This document shows positions 20,127 to 29,040 of a DNA stretch of 64,000 nucleotides, one piece after another. Origin of the DNA: JAGOPY01 sp964619555. Its GTDB lineage: Bacteria; Bacteroidota; Bacteroidia; Bacteroidales; JAGOPY01. The DNA is taken from the NCBI GenBank assembly GCA_964619555.1, contig CAZUDV010000011.1, forward strand, positions 1 through 64,000, written 5' to 3'. Within the stretch, counting starts at the first letter, position 1. The number at the start of each line of letters is the position of its first letter. The position numbers and the translations under genes are program-made. A model generated the notes under the pieces. The model saw only the letters and a list, made by a program, of their open reading frames with translations. It was not told the origin of the DNA and did no database searches.

Positions 20127-21038
20127 TTATTTAACTACTCCAAGTATAGATGCCAGTAATGCCTGCCTTACAAAAACGCCATTTTGTGCCTGCCTGAAAT
20201 AATATGCAGAAGGATTCTGGTCTACGTCCATTTCAATTTCATTGACCCGCGGTAACGGATGCAATACTTTCATATTGGGACGGGCATTCCTGAGCATTTC
20301 ATTTCGAAGGATGTATGCATTTTTCACCCGTTCATATTCGATCGGATCGGAGAATCTTTCTTTCTGGATCCGGGTCATGTAAAGTATGTCAACTTTAGGG
20401 ATTACTTCGTTCATATCCGTGTACTGATAGTATTCCAGCTGGTTTTCCTTGATCTTTCTTTTGACATAGCTGGGCAGTTTTAATTCCTCCGGCGACACGA
20501 GATGAAAGGTGGTATTGAAATTGCAGAGTGCGAAGGTCAGGGAGTGTACGGTGCGTCCGTATTTCAGATCTCCGATGAAGGCGATGTTCAGGTTGTCGAG
20601 CCTGCCCTGCGTTTTACGGATCGAGTATATATCCAGCAGTGTTTGGGTGGGATGCTGGTTCGCTCCGTCGCCGGCATTAATGATTGGGACCGGGCTGACT
20701 TCACTGGCGTACCTGGCGCTACCTTCCCTAGGGTGGCGCATCACGATAATGTCGACATAATTGCTGACGGTTAGGATGGTGTCATTCAGTGATTCGCCTT
20801 TTGAAACACTGGATGAACCGGCTTCAGAGAAACCCAGGACTTTTGCGCCCAGACGGTTTGCTGCACTTTCGAAACTCAGCCTTGTCCGGGTGGAAGGTTC
20901 AAAGAAGAGTGTGGCGACGACATAACCATCCAGGATGTTCTGGACCGGTTTTTTCTCAAATTCTTCAGCCAGGTCGAGAATCCGCAACTGTTCTTCTTTT
21001 GTGTAATCGTCAATGGAAACGAGGCTTTTACTTTTCAT
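20127..21038 (-). CDS. pyrB: aspartate carbamoyltransferase catalytic subunit
   Basis: This enzyme catalyses the committed step of pyrimidine synthesis (carbamoyl phosphate plus aspartate to carbamoyl aspartate). The carbamoyl-phosphate loop EPSTRTR is near residues 49-55. The conserved MRHPREGS, DGANQHPTQTLLD and HPLPRVNEI motifs are all present. The ATG beginning MKSKSLVSIDDYT is chosen, giving 303 residues, close to E. coli PyrB (311). It is the first gene of the pyrBI pair. A strong terminator upstream isolates it from the preceding gene. Confidence 0.96.
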   Translation of the reverse strand: MKSKSLVSIDDYTKEEQLRILDLAEEFEKKPVQNILDGYVVATLFFEPSTRTRLSFESAANRLGAKVLGFSEAGSSSVSKGESLNDTILTVSNYVDIIVMRHPREGSARYASEVSPVPIINAGDGANQHPTQTLLDIYSIRKTQGRLDNLNIAFIGDLKYGRTVHSLTFALCNFNTTFHLVSPEELKLPSYVKRKIKENQLEYYQYTDMNEVIPKVDILYMTRIQKERFSDPIEYERVKNAYILRNEMLRNARPNMKVLHPLPRVNEIEMDVDQNPSAYYFRQAQNGVFVRQALLASILGVVK

Positions 21039-21137
21039 GCGGGTGCGCAAATTTTGGTTTATCGGGCTAAAATTAGTATAAAAAATTTCGGCCTGTAATT
21101 GTGTTGATAAAAATGTGGAAAATGCAAAGGGAGTCTG

Positions 21138-21176
21138 AAAAAAAAGAGGCTGCTCAGATTCCTGAGACAGCCTCTT
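21138..21176 (-). terminator. intrinsic terminator after the cDPGS-like gene
   Basis: On the minus strand, gaggctgtctcag-gaat-ctgagcagcctc (one bulged base) is followed by eight T. It lies 55 nt past the stop codon of the 21231-22565 gene. Confidence 0.85.
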
Positions 21177-21230
21177 CGGCGGGTAATGGAAATTAATTTA
21201 AGGACAATTGCCATTACCTCTGTTCAATGA

Positions 21231-22565
21231 TCAGAGATTATGTTTTTTAAGGAAATCTGCAAGGATCTGGTCGAAATTGGGATCGCCGATCTCCTGAAGG
21301 TCATAATACACCCTGGTATTCGGTTTATTAATTTTAATGATGCGGTTCAGATCGATCGGCGTGGCAATGACCACAGAGTCACAATCCGTATTATTGATGG
21401 TCGCTTCCAGGTCCCTGAGTTGTTGTTCGCCATATCCCATTGCGGGGAGCAGGGTGCCAATATTCGGATAGATCTGGAAGGTAGTGGTCAGTTTGCCCAC
21501 GGTAAAAGGCCTGGGGTCAACCATTTCAGCCGCGCCGTATTTCTGAGCGGCTACGGTACCGGCACCGATTTTCATTTCCCCATGGGTAAGCGTTGGACCA
21601 TCTTCTATAACGAGCACCCTTTTCCCGCGGATAATTTCCGGATTATCGACCTTAATGGGAGATGCCCCATCGACAACAATGGCTTTGGGATTGACTTTAG
21701 CGATATTTTCCCTGACCGTCTGGATATTTTCCGGACTTGAGGTTTCGATCTTGTTAATGACTACCACATCAGCCATCCGGAGCGTAACTTCACCCGGGTA
21801 ATATTTCAGTTCGTGACCGGCCCTGTGGGGATCAGTAACCGTCACAGCCAGATCAGGCAGGTAGAAGGGGAAGTCGTTATTTCCGCCATCCCAGAGGACG
21901 ATATCACATCCATCGGGATCATTTTCTGCTGCTCTAAGGATGGCTTCATAATCCACACCAGCATAGATGACATTGCCCCTGACCACGTGAGGTTCATATT
22001 CTTCCATTTCCTCGACGGTGCATTTGTGCCGGGCAAGGTCTTCAACCGTAGCAAAGCGTTGAACCTTTTGTTCCACAAGATTACCGTAAGGCATGGGATG
22101 CCTGATAGCGACCACTTTCAGGCCTTTCGCCATAAGGATTTCAATGATCCGGCGGGAAGTCTGGCTTTTACCGCAACCGGTTCTGACGGCGCAGACAGAA
22201 ATTACCGGCTTGGTAGATTTAACCATAGTATCCCTTGGTCCCAGGAGCATGAAATTCGCTCCGGCGGCATTGACAATAGCGCTTACGCCCATAACTTTCT
22301 GATAGGTAACGTCGCTGTATGAAAAAACGCAGACGTCAGCTTTCAGCTCTTTGATCAGATGAGGGAGGTCATTTTCAGCGTAGATTGGAATTCCATCCGG
22401 ATACAGTTTTCCAGCGAGTTGAGACGGGTATTTCCTTCCATCGATGTCGGGGATCTGAGCGGCAGTAAAAGCAACCACATTGAACACTTCATTGTCTCTG
22501 AAATAAGTGTTGAAGTTGTGGAAGTCTCTGCCGGCTGCCCCGATAATGATCACATTCTTCTTCAT
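21231..22565 (-). CDS. cyclic 2,3-diphosphoglycerate synthase-like P-loop NTPase
   Basis: The 444 residues begin MKKNVIIIGAAGRDFHNFNT, a characteristic start of a family annotated as cyclic 2,3-diphosphoglycerate synthetase after the methanogen enzyme. A P-loop (VRTGCGKSQT) lies at residues 127-136. Other conserved blocks include IRHPMPYG, WDGGNNDFPFY, DPHRAGHE, VINKIE and IEDGPTLTHG. The first 115 residues look like a nucleotide-binding or Rossmann-like domain. In archaea the reaction makes cDPG, a thermoprotectant and phosphate store; that a mesophilic Bacteroidota member makes cDPG is not established, and another ATP- or GTP-dependent role is possible. It is a single-gene unit with its own promoter and terminator. 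Confidence 0.7.
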   Translation of the reverse strand: MKKNVIIIGAAGRDFHNFNTYFRDNEVFNVVAFTAAQIPDIDGRKYPSQLAGKLYPDGIPIYAENDLPHLIKELKADVCVFSYSDVTYQKVMGVSAIVNAAGANFMLLGPRDTMVKSTKPVISVCAVRTGCGKSQTSRRIIEILMAKGLKVVAIRHPMPYGNLVEQKVQRFATVEDLARHKCTVEEMEEYEPHVVRGNVIYAGVDYEAILRAAENDPDGCDIVLWDGGNNDFPFYLPDLAVTVTDPHRAGHELKYYPGEVTLRMADVVVINKIETSSPENIQTVRENIAKVNPKAIVVDGASPIKVDNPEIIRGKRVLVIEDGPTLTHGEMKIGAGTVAAQKYGAAEMVDPRPFTVGKLTTTFQIYPNIGTLLPAMGYGEQQLRDLEATINNTDCDSVVIATPIDLNRIIKINKPNTRVYYDLQEIGDPNFDQILADFLKKHNL

Positions 22566-22612
22566 TACGTAAGCTATTTTATGGTTATTTAACTAAATGA
22601 TAGAATTTTTTG

Positions 22613-22643
22613 CAAAGGTAGGATTTTAAGGCAGAATAGGAAA
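22613..22643 (-). promoter_or_regulatory. promoter of the cDPGS-like gene
   Basis: TTTC at -33 (22640-22643), a 19-bp spacer and TACCTTTG at -7 (22613-22620) lie on the minus strand, 48 nt upstream of the ATG. Confidence 0.65.
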
Positions 22644-22670
22644 TCCGGGAAAGGAAAATTTGACAAGCGA

Positions 22671-22700
22671 ACCCTCCAAGGGTTTAAACCCTTGGAGGGT
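22671..22700. repeat. perfect 30-bp palindrome in the argS promoter region
   Basis: accctccaagggttt is followed immediately by its exact reverse complement, with no loop. It lies between divergent genes (the cDPGS-like gene and argS). The right arm overlaps the likely -33 element of argS. Confidence 0.9.
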
Positions 22701-22722
22701 GGTGATATAAATCCTATTTTTG
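22692..22722 (+). promoter_or_regulatory. promoter of argS
   Basis: TTGG (22692-22695), 19 bp and TATTTTTG (22715-22722) give a good Bacteroidota promoter. The start codon is 20 nt downstream. Confidence 0.65.
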
Positions 22723-22741
22723 CACCCTTGATATTCGAATA

Positions 22742-24532
22742 ATGATCGCAAAATTACTGGTGGAAGAAACCTGCCATGCCATCTCAAACCTCTTTGGACA
22801 GGTTATTGATCCACTGTCGCTAACTGTTCAGAAAACCAGACCTGAGTTTGAAGGGGACCTGACACTGGTGGTTTTCCCGATTACCCGGTTTTCAAAAAAA
22901 TCGCCTGAGGAAACTGCAACAATGCTGGGCCGGTACCTCATTGAAAGGGTCAATGATATTGAATCATTCAATGTGGTAAAAGGATTCCTTAACCTATTGA
23001 TCCGAAACGATTATTGGCTGAACTTTTACCTTGCCAATGCCCAGGAACCCCGGTACGGAACTTCCGGACAAACAGGGGAAAGCCCGGTGATCATCGAATA
23101 TTCTTCTCCCAATACAAATAAACCCTTGCATCTTGGGCATGTACGTAATAATTTGCTGGGCTGGTCGCTGGCAGAGATACTGAAGGCAAGCGGAAGGCAG
23201 GTTGTCAAGGTTAACCTGGTCAATGACAGGGGTATACATATTTGTAAAACGATGCTTGCTTATAGGCAATGGGCGGATAATGCAGATCCTTCCAAGGCAG
23301 GGAAAAAAGGGGACAAGTTTGTCGGTGACCTCTATGTGAAATTCGAACAGGCCAACAAGCAGGAAATCGGGAATCTGGTGGCGTCGGGCATGAGCGAGGA
23401 AGAAGCCTACCGCCGGTCGCCGCTGACCCTTAAAGCAATGGACCTGCTGCAAAAGTGGGAGCAACACGACGAGGAGGTGAAAAGTCTCTGGTCGAAAATG
23501 AATGGCTGGGTATATGAAGGCTTTGACCAGACCTACCAGCGGCTGGGAGTCGATTTCGATAAGATCTACTACGAATCGGATACTTATCTTCTTGGAAAAG
23601 AATTGGTTGAAGAAGGATTGAAGAAGGGAGTGTTTTTTAAGAAAGATGACGGATCGGTGTGGGTCGACCTGAAAGATTTCAACCTGGATGAAAAACTACT
23701 GCTACGTGCCGATGGCACTTCGGTATACATCACGCAGGACCTTGGCACCGCACAGCTCCGGTACGATGATTACAGGCCGGGGAAATTGTTCTACGTGGTG
23801 GGCAATGAGCAGATCTATCATTTCGACGTGCTGAAGAACGTGCTGAAACTACTTGGCAGGGAATGGGCCGAGCATATTACCCATATCTCTTACGGTATGG
23901 TTGAATTGCCTCAGGGCAAGATGAAATCCAGGGAAGGCACAGTGGTAGACGCCGACGACCTGATGGACGAGATGTACGAAACGGCTAAGAAAACCACCAC
24001 TGAACTGGGAAAGCTGGATAATCCCGATGATACCGAATGGAACGAACTTTTCGAGATGTTGGGCATCGGTGCTCTGAAATATTTTATTCTCAAGGTCGAT
24101 CCGAAAAAGAACATTCTTTTTAATCCCCAGGAATCCATCGATTTCAACGGCAATACCGGTCCTTTTATACAATATACCCATGCCCGCATACGATCTCTTC
24201 TGAGAAAGGCCAGGAGCCGGGGATTAAAACCTTTCCAGTCAGGTCCACAACAGATCCACGGGCTTCTACCCATGGAAAAGGATATTTTAAAGCAACTTTA
24301 TGGATTCCCGGATGCGGTTTCAGAAGCAGCCGACAACCTGAGCCCTGCTATCATTGCCAACTACTGTTACGAACTGGCCCGGAAATATAATCAGTTTTAC
24401 CAGGAGATTCCCGTACTCCGTGAGCAGGAGGAGAACCTCGTCAGCTTCAGGCTCGGGCTTTCACAATTTACGGGTCAAGTGATCAAAAAAGGCATGGGAT
24501 TGCTGGGGATCCAGGTGCCGGAGAAAATGTAG
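22742..24532 (+). CDS. argS: arginyl-tRNA synthetase
   Basis: This class I aminoacyl-tRNA synthetase charges tRNA-Arg. The 596 residues show the N-terminal Add-1 domain (1-110), the HIGH-type motif HLGH at 130-133 after EYSSPNTNKPL, and the KMSKS-equivalent KMKSREG in LPQGKMKSREGTVV. The C-terminal DALR anticodon-binding domain ends with KKGMGLLGIQVPEKM. The length is normal. The TAG stop codon merges directly into a heptamer tandem array, since its AG begins the first unit. Confidence 0.97.
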   Translation: MIAKLLVEETCHAISNLFGQVIDPLSLTVQKTRPEFEGDLTLVVFPITRFSKKSPEETATMLGRYLIERVNDIESFNVVKGFLNLLIRNDYWLNFYLANAQEPRYGTSGQTGESPVIIEYSSPNTNKPLHLGHVRNNLLGWSLAEILKASGRQVVKVNLVNDRGIHICKTMLAYRQWADNADPSKAGKKGDKFVGDLYVKFEQANKQEIGNLVASGMSEEEAYRRSPLTLKAMDLLQKWEQHDEEVKSLWSKMNGWVYEGFDQTYQRLGVDFDKIYYESDTYLLGKELVEEGLKKGVFFKKDDGSVWVDLKDFNLDEKLLLRADGTSVYITQDLGTAQLRYDDYRPGKLFYVVGNEQIYHFDVLKNVLKLLGREWAEHITHISYGMVELPQGKMKSREGTVVDADDLMDEMYETAKKTTTELGKLDNPDDTEWNELFEMLGIGALKYFILKVDPKKNILFNPQESIDFNGNTGPFIQYTHARIRSLLRKARSRGLKPFQSGPQQIHGLLPMEKDILKQLYGFPDAVSEAADNLSPAIIANYCYELARKYNQFYQEIPVLREQEENLVSFRLGLSQFTGQVIKKGMGLLGIQVPEKM

Positions 24533-24656
24533 TTGGCAGTTCGCAGTTGGCAGTTGGCAGTTCGCAGTTCGCAGTTGGCAGTTGGCAGTTCGCAGTTCGC
24601 AGTTCGCAGTGGGCAGTGGGCAGTTGGCAGTTGGCAGTTGGCAGTGCGCAGTTGGT
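24531..24656. repeat. heptamer tandem array, 18 units (AGTTSGC)
   Basis: Eighteen consecutive 7-bp units run in perfect register, mostly agttggc and agttcgc with a few agtgggc/agtgcgc. The array begins inside the argS stop codon. ORFs read through it encode PTANCQL-like periodic peptides, which are spurious. Confidence 0.97.
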
Positions 24657-24660
24657 AAAT

Positions 24661-24726
24661 CAACAAGAAACAAGAAACAAGAAACCAGAAACCAGAAACC
24701 AGAAACTCGAAACAAGAAACCAGAAA
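24661..24726. repeat. heptamer tandem array, about 9 units (AAACMAG)
   Basis: Units of 7 bp (aaacaag, aaaccag, one aaactcg) run from 4 nt beyond the previous array up to the stop codon of the DUF4340 gene. Together the two arrays fill almost the whole 194-bp convergent intergenic space. Confidence 0.93.
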
Positions 24727-25665
24727 CTAATCCCCGGTCCAGATCTTATTGAACAGCCCACCCTCCTTGCCATTAAAGAATGCCCCGGGATTGGCAGAAC
24801 TTGTGATGATATAATTAATATTGGTATCTGCAACGGCATAAGCATTCAGCTGTATGGCACTGAAATTGTTGCCTTCGATGGTCATCGTACAGGCGGGAGA
24901 AACAGGTAAAATAGCGTCATTGATAAATTTGCTGCCAGAAAGCCTGGACAAAGTTGCATGGTATCTGGCCATTTGCGCTGAATCTGCCGGTAATCCATCT
25001 TTTAACCATTTACCTTCTACTACTTCCTGGATGCTTTTAACGCCACCATAATCTGTAATTATGCGTGTAATGTCTTTAGAATTGACCGATACCAGTACCT
25101 TATTCCTGAAAGCTCCGGCATCCCGGTTAAAACTCATTTTTAAAAAACCATCCACCGCATAAACATCCTCTTCATCCGCCATCCTGACAAAGGTGGTCAT
25201 ATCCCCTTTTTGCTGCCTGTAGGTTTGCTGCTGCTCCTTCGGCATGTTATAGGCAAACTTTCCGATATAAATTTCAGCCTGCTTTTTCCCGGAAGACTTT
25301 AGAGTCACCAGAGTACCGGCGCTATCGGTCACTTCGTACTTTTTCCACGTGTCCTTCCCCTTTCCGGCATAACGCTTGGTCGGTAAATCACTCAGTTGTT
25401 TCAAAATGCCTCTGACCATGTTGGTATCTGCAGCATATTCCGTCCCTTCCATGGCAACCATCCATTTACCGGAAAGGAGTTGGAGGTCGACGACATCTTT
25501 CCCGGGATTACGGATAAGGATTTTTGAGACAGAAGCCTGGTCGAACGACAACACCTTATCCCTGAAGGTCCTCTCCTTTGAGCCTGAGAACCGGACCACT
25601 GCATAAGCTGCAAGTAAAACGATCAGGATGAGGATTAATAATCCGGAACTGAATTTTTTAAACAT
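24727..25665 (-). CDS. DUF4340 domain protein, fourth gene of the gldAFG-like operon
   Basis: The 312-residue protein has one N-terminal membrane anchor (about 6-26, SSGLLILILIVLLAAYAVV). A long extracytoplasmic region follows, with the repeating beta pattern of DUF4340 (SVSKILIRNPGKDVVDLQLLSGKWMV; LVTLKSSGKKQAEIYIGKF). The ATG overlaps the end of gldG by 8 nt, so it is translationally coupled and probably part of the same membrane complex. DUF4340 proteins commonly follow GldG-type proteins in bacteria. Its molecular role is unknown. The stop codon abuts a heptamer array. Confidence 0.8.
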   Translation of the reverse strand: MFKKFSSGLLILILIVLLAAYAVVRFSGSKERTFRDKVLSFDQASVSKILIRNPGKDVVDLQLLSGKWMVAMEGTEYAADTNMVRGILKQLSDLPTKRYAGKGKDTWKKYEVTDSAGTLVTLKSSGKKQAEIYIGKFAYNMPKEQQQTYRQQKGDMTTFVRMADEEDVYAVDGFLKMSFNRDAGAFRNKVLVSVNSKDITRIITDYGGVKSIQEVVEGKWLKDGLPADSAQMARYHATLSRLSGSKFINDAILPVSPACTMTIEGNNFSAIQLNAYAVADTNINYIITSSANPGAFFNGKEGGLFNKIWTGD

Positions 25666-27196
25666 AACCTTCCTCCATTCTTTTAACACGTAAACTCCTG
25701 TTTCTCTGATTCCTTATTACACCGTAAAGGATGATCAAAAGGATTGGTAAAAGGAAATTCAACCATTTGAGAAATGCTGCCCGGCCTTCGTCAACATCCT
25801 TCAAGGGCCTGGAAGTAATCGCTTTGGTCCGTAGGTCAATCAATCCGGTTTCATCTGAAAGCCAGTCCACGCCATTCACGATCAGGTTGACATTATCGGG
25901 CTGAAGCTGCTGGGCCCGTTGTCCTTCGCCATTCACCGGGAAATCGCCATCACCAATCAACAAGATGCTGGATACCTGGCTGCCTGATATTCTCCCGGTC
26001 AGGATTCCTGCGACGGGAAGGTTTGAAAGCGGGAAGTCACTGTCGGTCCATCGTTTGTTTATATCGAAGTAAACGGGAGGATTCTGGGTCCCCGACTTTG
26101 CTGAAGAAAAGGCAATAGGCGTGAAGGTTTTGGCAGTATCCCCTGCGTATTGCACGGTGCTGGCAAACGGTAGGATAACCTGTTCCAGTCCTTTGGTAAC
26201 GGGATGATCGGCAAATGACTGAATTACAGGGAGGAATGGGAAGCTGATGTTTGTCATGAAACTCATCATACCGGCCTGCTGCTGAACGCCAACTGAGCCG
26301 CAGGTAGCATCTACCAGGAAATTATTATCCACGATCAGCCCTTTGGAAGCCAGCCAATCTTCCAGCCCGGTGTAAACAGAATTTCCGCTGACTGTCTGAA
26401 AATTGCCCTGGACACGGTTATAAGCGATAAATAAATTGCCGCCGGAAGACAGATAGCGATCAAGAGCACCCAGATGGCTGGAGGGAACTGTATCTGTCGG
26501 ACCGATGATCATAATGGTTTTATACTGGGAGAGGCTGGCATCGGCGTTTGAGAGGTCGACGGGTTGCACATTGTAAAGTACCTGCAGGGAGATCATTACC
26601 TGCTGCAGTGAGCCGAGAGACGGTTCGCCATGCCCCTGTACATAACCGATCAGTGGCTTGTCGGTAACCGATAATTTCTTAATAGCAGAAGAGAGGTCAT
26701 ATTCCATCGCGGTGCCGGTCTGGATCATGGGGATGATCTCTTTTTCAGAGCCCATTTTCAGGACAGCTCCGAGGAAAACCCTTTTCTGGGTCATTTCATC
26801 CCTTTCCCTGACATTCATTATATTCGGCATGATGCCTTCCTGCATGGCCTTTCGTTCGCTTTCCTGGTCTTTGTTAGGATCAATGAACTCGTACACCAGG
26901 TTTCCATCGGCGATGTTTGAATATTCCACCAGGAGGTCCTGGAAATCCTTTCTGCCCTGCAGGATCTGCGGAGGAACATCTTCTGTAAAGTAAGCGGTAA
27001 CCGTTACAGGCTCTTCCAGTGTCCGAAGGATATTTTTAGTTGCTTTACTAAGCGTATATGTCTGGTCAGCTGTCAGGTCCAGCCGGAAATAGAATTTGTC
27101 GGATATCACATTAATCACGACCACAATGAGGACCATCAGAAGCACTTGGGTAGTTACCGATTTTCCCCCTTTTATTTTCATTGTCTTCATATTCAC
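25658..27196 (-). CDS. gldG: GldG-like ABC transporter auxiliary component
   Basis: The 512 residues match the GldG/ABC_transp_aux architecture. An N-terminal membrane helix (about 15-33) is followed by a large extracytoplasmic alpha/beta domain (LDLTADQTYTLSKATKNILRTLEEPVTVTAYFTE; GYVQGHGE; IMIIGPTD) and a C-terminal helix (about 480-500) before a basic tail. In Flavobacterium, GldA, GldF and GldG form an ABC system needed for gliding. Here it lies 20 nt downstream of gldF and overlaps the DUF4340 gene. Many non-gliding Bacteroidota keep this operon, so motility is not implied. Confidence 0.88.
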   Translation of the reverse strand: MNMKTMKIKGGKSVTTQVLLMVLIVVVINVISDKFYFRLDLTADQTYTLSKATKNILRTLEEPVTVTAYFTEDVPPQILQGRKDFQDLLVEYSNIADGNLVYEFIDPNKDQESERKAMQEGIMPNIMNVRERDEMTQKRVFLGAVLKMGSEKEIIPMIQTGTAMEYDLSSAIKKLSVTDKPLIGYVQGHGEPSLGSLQQVMISLQVLYNVQPVDLSNADASLSQYKTIMIIGPTDTVPSSHLGALDRYLSSGGNLFIAYNRVQGNFQTVSGNSVYTGLEDWLASKGLIVDNNFLVDATCGSVGVQQQAGMMSFMTNISFPFLPVIQSFADHPVTKGLEQVILPFASTVQYAGDTAKTFTPIAFSSAKSGTQNPPVYFDINKRWTDSDFPLSNLPVAGILTGRISGSQVSSILLIGDGDFPVNGEGQRAQQLQPDNVNLIVNGVDWLSDETGLIDLRTKAITSRPLKDVDEGRAAFLKWLNFLLPILLIILYGVIRNQRNRSLRVKRMEEGYV

Positions 27197-27216
27197 AAAA
27201 TCAATGGTTTTATGAT

Positions 27217-27939
27217 TTAAGCAATGCGTTTTTTTAACAGATTCATTTCAGTAAGTATCAGTCCAATAAAGGTGACGGAGAGCAGGAAGATCAAATCCCT
27301 GGAATCGATCACACCCCTGGAAATGGATTCGAAATGACTGGAAATGCTGAGAAAACTGATGATTTCGCCTACGATTCCCGACATGCTTCCGGCCAGGAGG
27401 TCAAAAATGATATGGAAGAAGATACCTATTACAAGCGCTACGAGGTATGCGACGATCTGATTATTGGAAAGGCTGCTGGCGAAGAGACCTATGGCGATAT
27501 AAGCACAACTGATGAGCATCAGTCCGAAATAGCCTGACCATACGGCGCCGTGATCGATCGGACCGAGACTGCTGATCGTTATATAGTAAGGAAGGGTCAG
27601 ACCCAGCGCGATCAGGATGAGCAGCAGGGTAGCCATAAATTTGCCGGTGATCACCTGCCAGTCAGTCACCGGTCTAGTGAGGAGCAGTTCGATTGTGCCG
27701 GCCTTGTTTTCTTCGGCAAATAGTCTCATGGTGATGGCAGGGATAAAGAAGAACAGGGTCCAGTAGGCAATTCCGAAGAAGGACTGAAGGCTGGCCTGCT
27801 TGATGAAGAAGACGTCAGCCCCGAAGATCCAGGTAAAGAATCCGCTGAATCCCAGGAATGCGGCCATCATGATATACGCCATCAGGGAGTCGAAGAATGA
27901 TCCCAGTTCTCTTTTGGCAATTGTCCAGATTTGTCTCAT
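27217..27939 (-). CDS. gldF: GldF-like ABC-2 type permease
   Basis: The 240-residue membrane protein has six likely transmembrane helices and belongs to the ABC-2 family. It begins MRQIWTIAKRELGSFFDSLMAY and contains FFIPAITMRLFAEENKAGTIELLLTRPVTDWQV, the family-typical amphipathic loop. It lies 54 nt downstream of gldA and 20 nt upstream of gldG. It is the membrane channel of the GldAFG-type transporter. Confidence 0.9.
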   Translation of the reverse strand: MRQIWTIAKRELGSFFDSLMAYIMMAAFLGFSGFFTWIFGADVFFIKQASLQSFFGIAYWTLFFFIPAITMRLFAEENKAGTIELLLTRPVTDWQVITGKFMATLLLILIALGLTLPYYITISSLGPIDHGAVWSGYFGLMLISCAYIAIGLFASSLSNNQIVAYLVALVIGIFFHIIFDLLAGSMSGIVGEIISFLSISSHFESISRGVIDSRDLIFLLSVTFIGLILTEMNLLKKRIA

Positions 27940-27993
27940 GATCTTTTCCTTTTAAATGCTCAAGTTTAAGGGTTTATTCGCCGGTTGAATGCT

Positions 27994-28923
27994 TTAATTC
28001 ATTGTTAATTCTCTGAAAATATCTTCCAGTTTTGTTTCTATTGAAGTCATTTCGGTCAGGGCCCATCCTTTCGAAACACAAAGCCTGAAGATGGCCCGGC
28101 GGGAAGATTGATGCTCGCGGCTTTGGATTTCGAACATATTTTCTTCCTGTTTGATAAAATCCGCCACTTCGATCGTGTCAAGCCCTTGCAGCGCCTTGAA
28201 AATATCATTCCTGTCGCCGTCCTCAATTTTTACTTTGAGCATTTCCTTGCCATGGGCTCTTTTTCTCAGTTCTTCCGCGGTTCCGTCGGCAACGATCCGG
28301 CCCTTGTTGATGATGAGGATCCGGTCGCAGGTGGCTTCCACTTCTGCCAGGATATGTGAACTCAGGATCACCGTCTTTTCTTTACCTATTTTTTTGATCA
28401 GTTCCCGGATCTCAACAATCTGGTTGGGATCCAGGCCAGAAGTTGGTTCATCCAGGATCAGTACTTCGGGGTCATGGATCAGGGCCTGGGCAAGGCCGAC
28501 CCTTTGCTTATAACCTTTGGAAAGTTCTCCGATCAGCTTATGCTTTTCACCTTCCAGACCGCACAGACGCACCATTTCCAGGATCTTTTTTCGTATCCTT
28601 GACTTTTCAATACCCTGGAGTTCTGCTACATATTTGAGGTAATCGATAACCGGCATATCCTGGTACAAAGGGTTATTTTCCGGAAGGTAACCGATCAGTT
28701 TGCGAATCTGTTCAGCCTGGCCGTTGCTGGAGAACTGGCCCACCCGGATATTACCTTCATTGGGCACCAGGTAAGTAGTTATGGCTTTCATGGTGGTGGT
28801 TTTACCGGCACCATTGGGACCAAGAAAACCGAGCACTTCGCCTGTTTTTACCTTGAATGTGATATTGTCGACGGCTTTTTGGGTACCGTAAACCTTGGTA
28901 AGATTTTGCACAATAATATCCAT
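27994..28923 (-). CDS. gldA: GldA-like ABC transporter ATP-binding protein
   Basis: This ATPase has Walker A GPNGAGKTT, signature LSKGYKQRV, Walker B LILDEPTSGLD and the H-loop SSHIL. A C-terminal extension of about 90 residues is typical of GldA. The ATG giving MDIIVQNLTKVYG is preferred over the one three codons upstream. It is the first gene of the four-gene minus-strand operon gldA-gldF-gldG-DUF4340. A 7-bp inverted repeat lies directly upstream of the start codon. Confidence 0.9.
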   Translation of the reverse strand: MDIIVQNLTKVYGTQKAVDNITFKVKTGEVLGFLGPNGAGKTTTMKAITTYLVPNEGNIRVGQFSSNGQAEQIRKLIGYLPENNPLYQDMPVIDYLKYVAELQGIEKSRIRKKILEMVRLCGLEGEKHKLIGELSKGYKQRVGLAQALIHDPEVLILDEPTSGLDPNQIVEIRELIKKIGKEKTVILSSHILAEVEATCDRILIINKGRIVADGTAEELRKRAHGKEMLKVKIEDGDRNDIFKALQGLDTIEVADFIKQEENMFEIQSREHQSSRRAIFRLCVSKGWALTEMTSIETKLEDIFRELTMN

Positions 28924-28925
28924 AT

Positions 28926-28950
28926 GCACCAATAATTTGGTGCAAAAGAA
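28926..28950 (-). promoter_or_regulatory. inverted repeat and possible -7 box at the gldA start
   Basis: gcaccaa-taat-ttggtgc (28926-28943) ends 2 nt from the gldA ATG. On the minus strand TTCTTTTG (28943-28950) is a one-mismatch -7 box. The repeat therefore covers the predicted transcription start and could be an operator or a translation-blocking hairpin. Confidence 0.4.
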
Positions 28951-29040
28951 AGAAATTTTAAATTTTCAGTAAAGAGGGGGAAGGGGGTTTTAACAAAATT
29001 TAACAGACGCTAGTCCAGCCATTTCAATGCTTTGCAGTGT

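Noticed and set aside
24531..24726. CRISPR array
   Set aside because: Units are 7 bp, contiguous and without spacers, and there are no cas genes nearby.
24461..24845. ORFs encoding PTANCQL- and FWFLVSG-like periodic peptides
   Set aside because: These are translations of 7-bp tandem arrays (three units give seven codons), not proteins.
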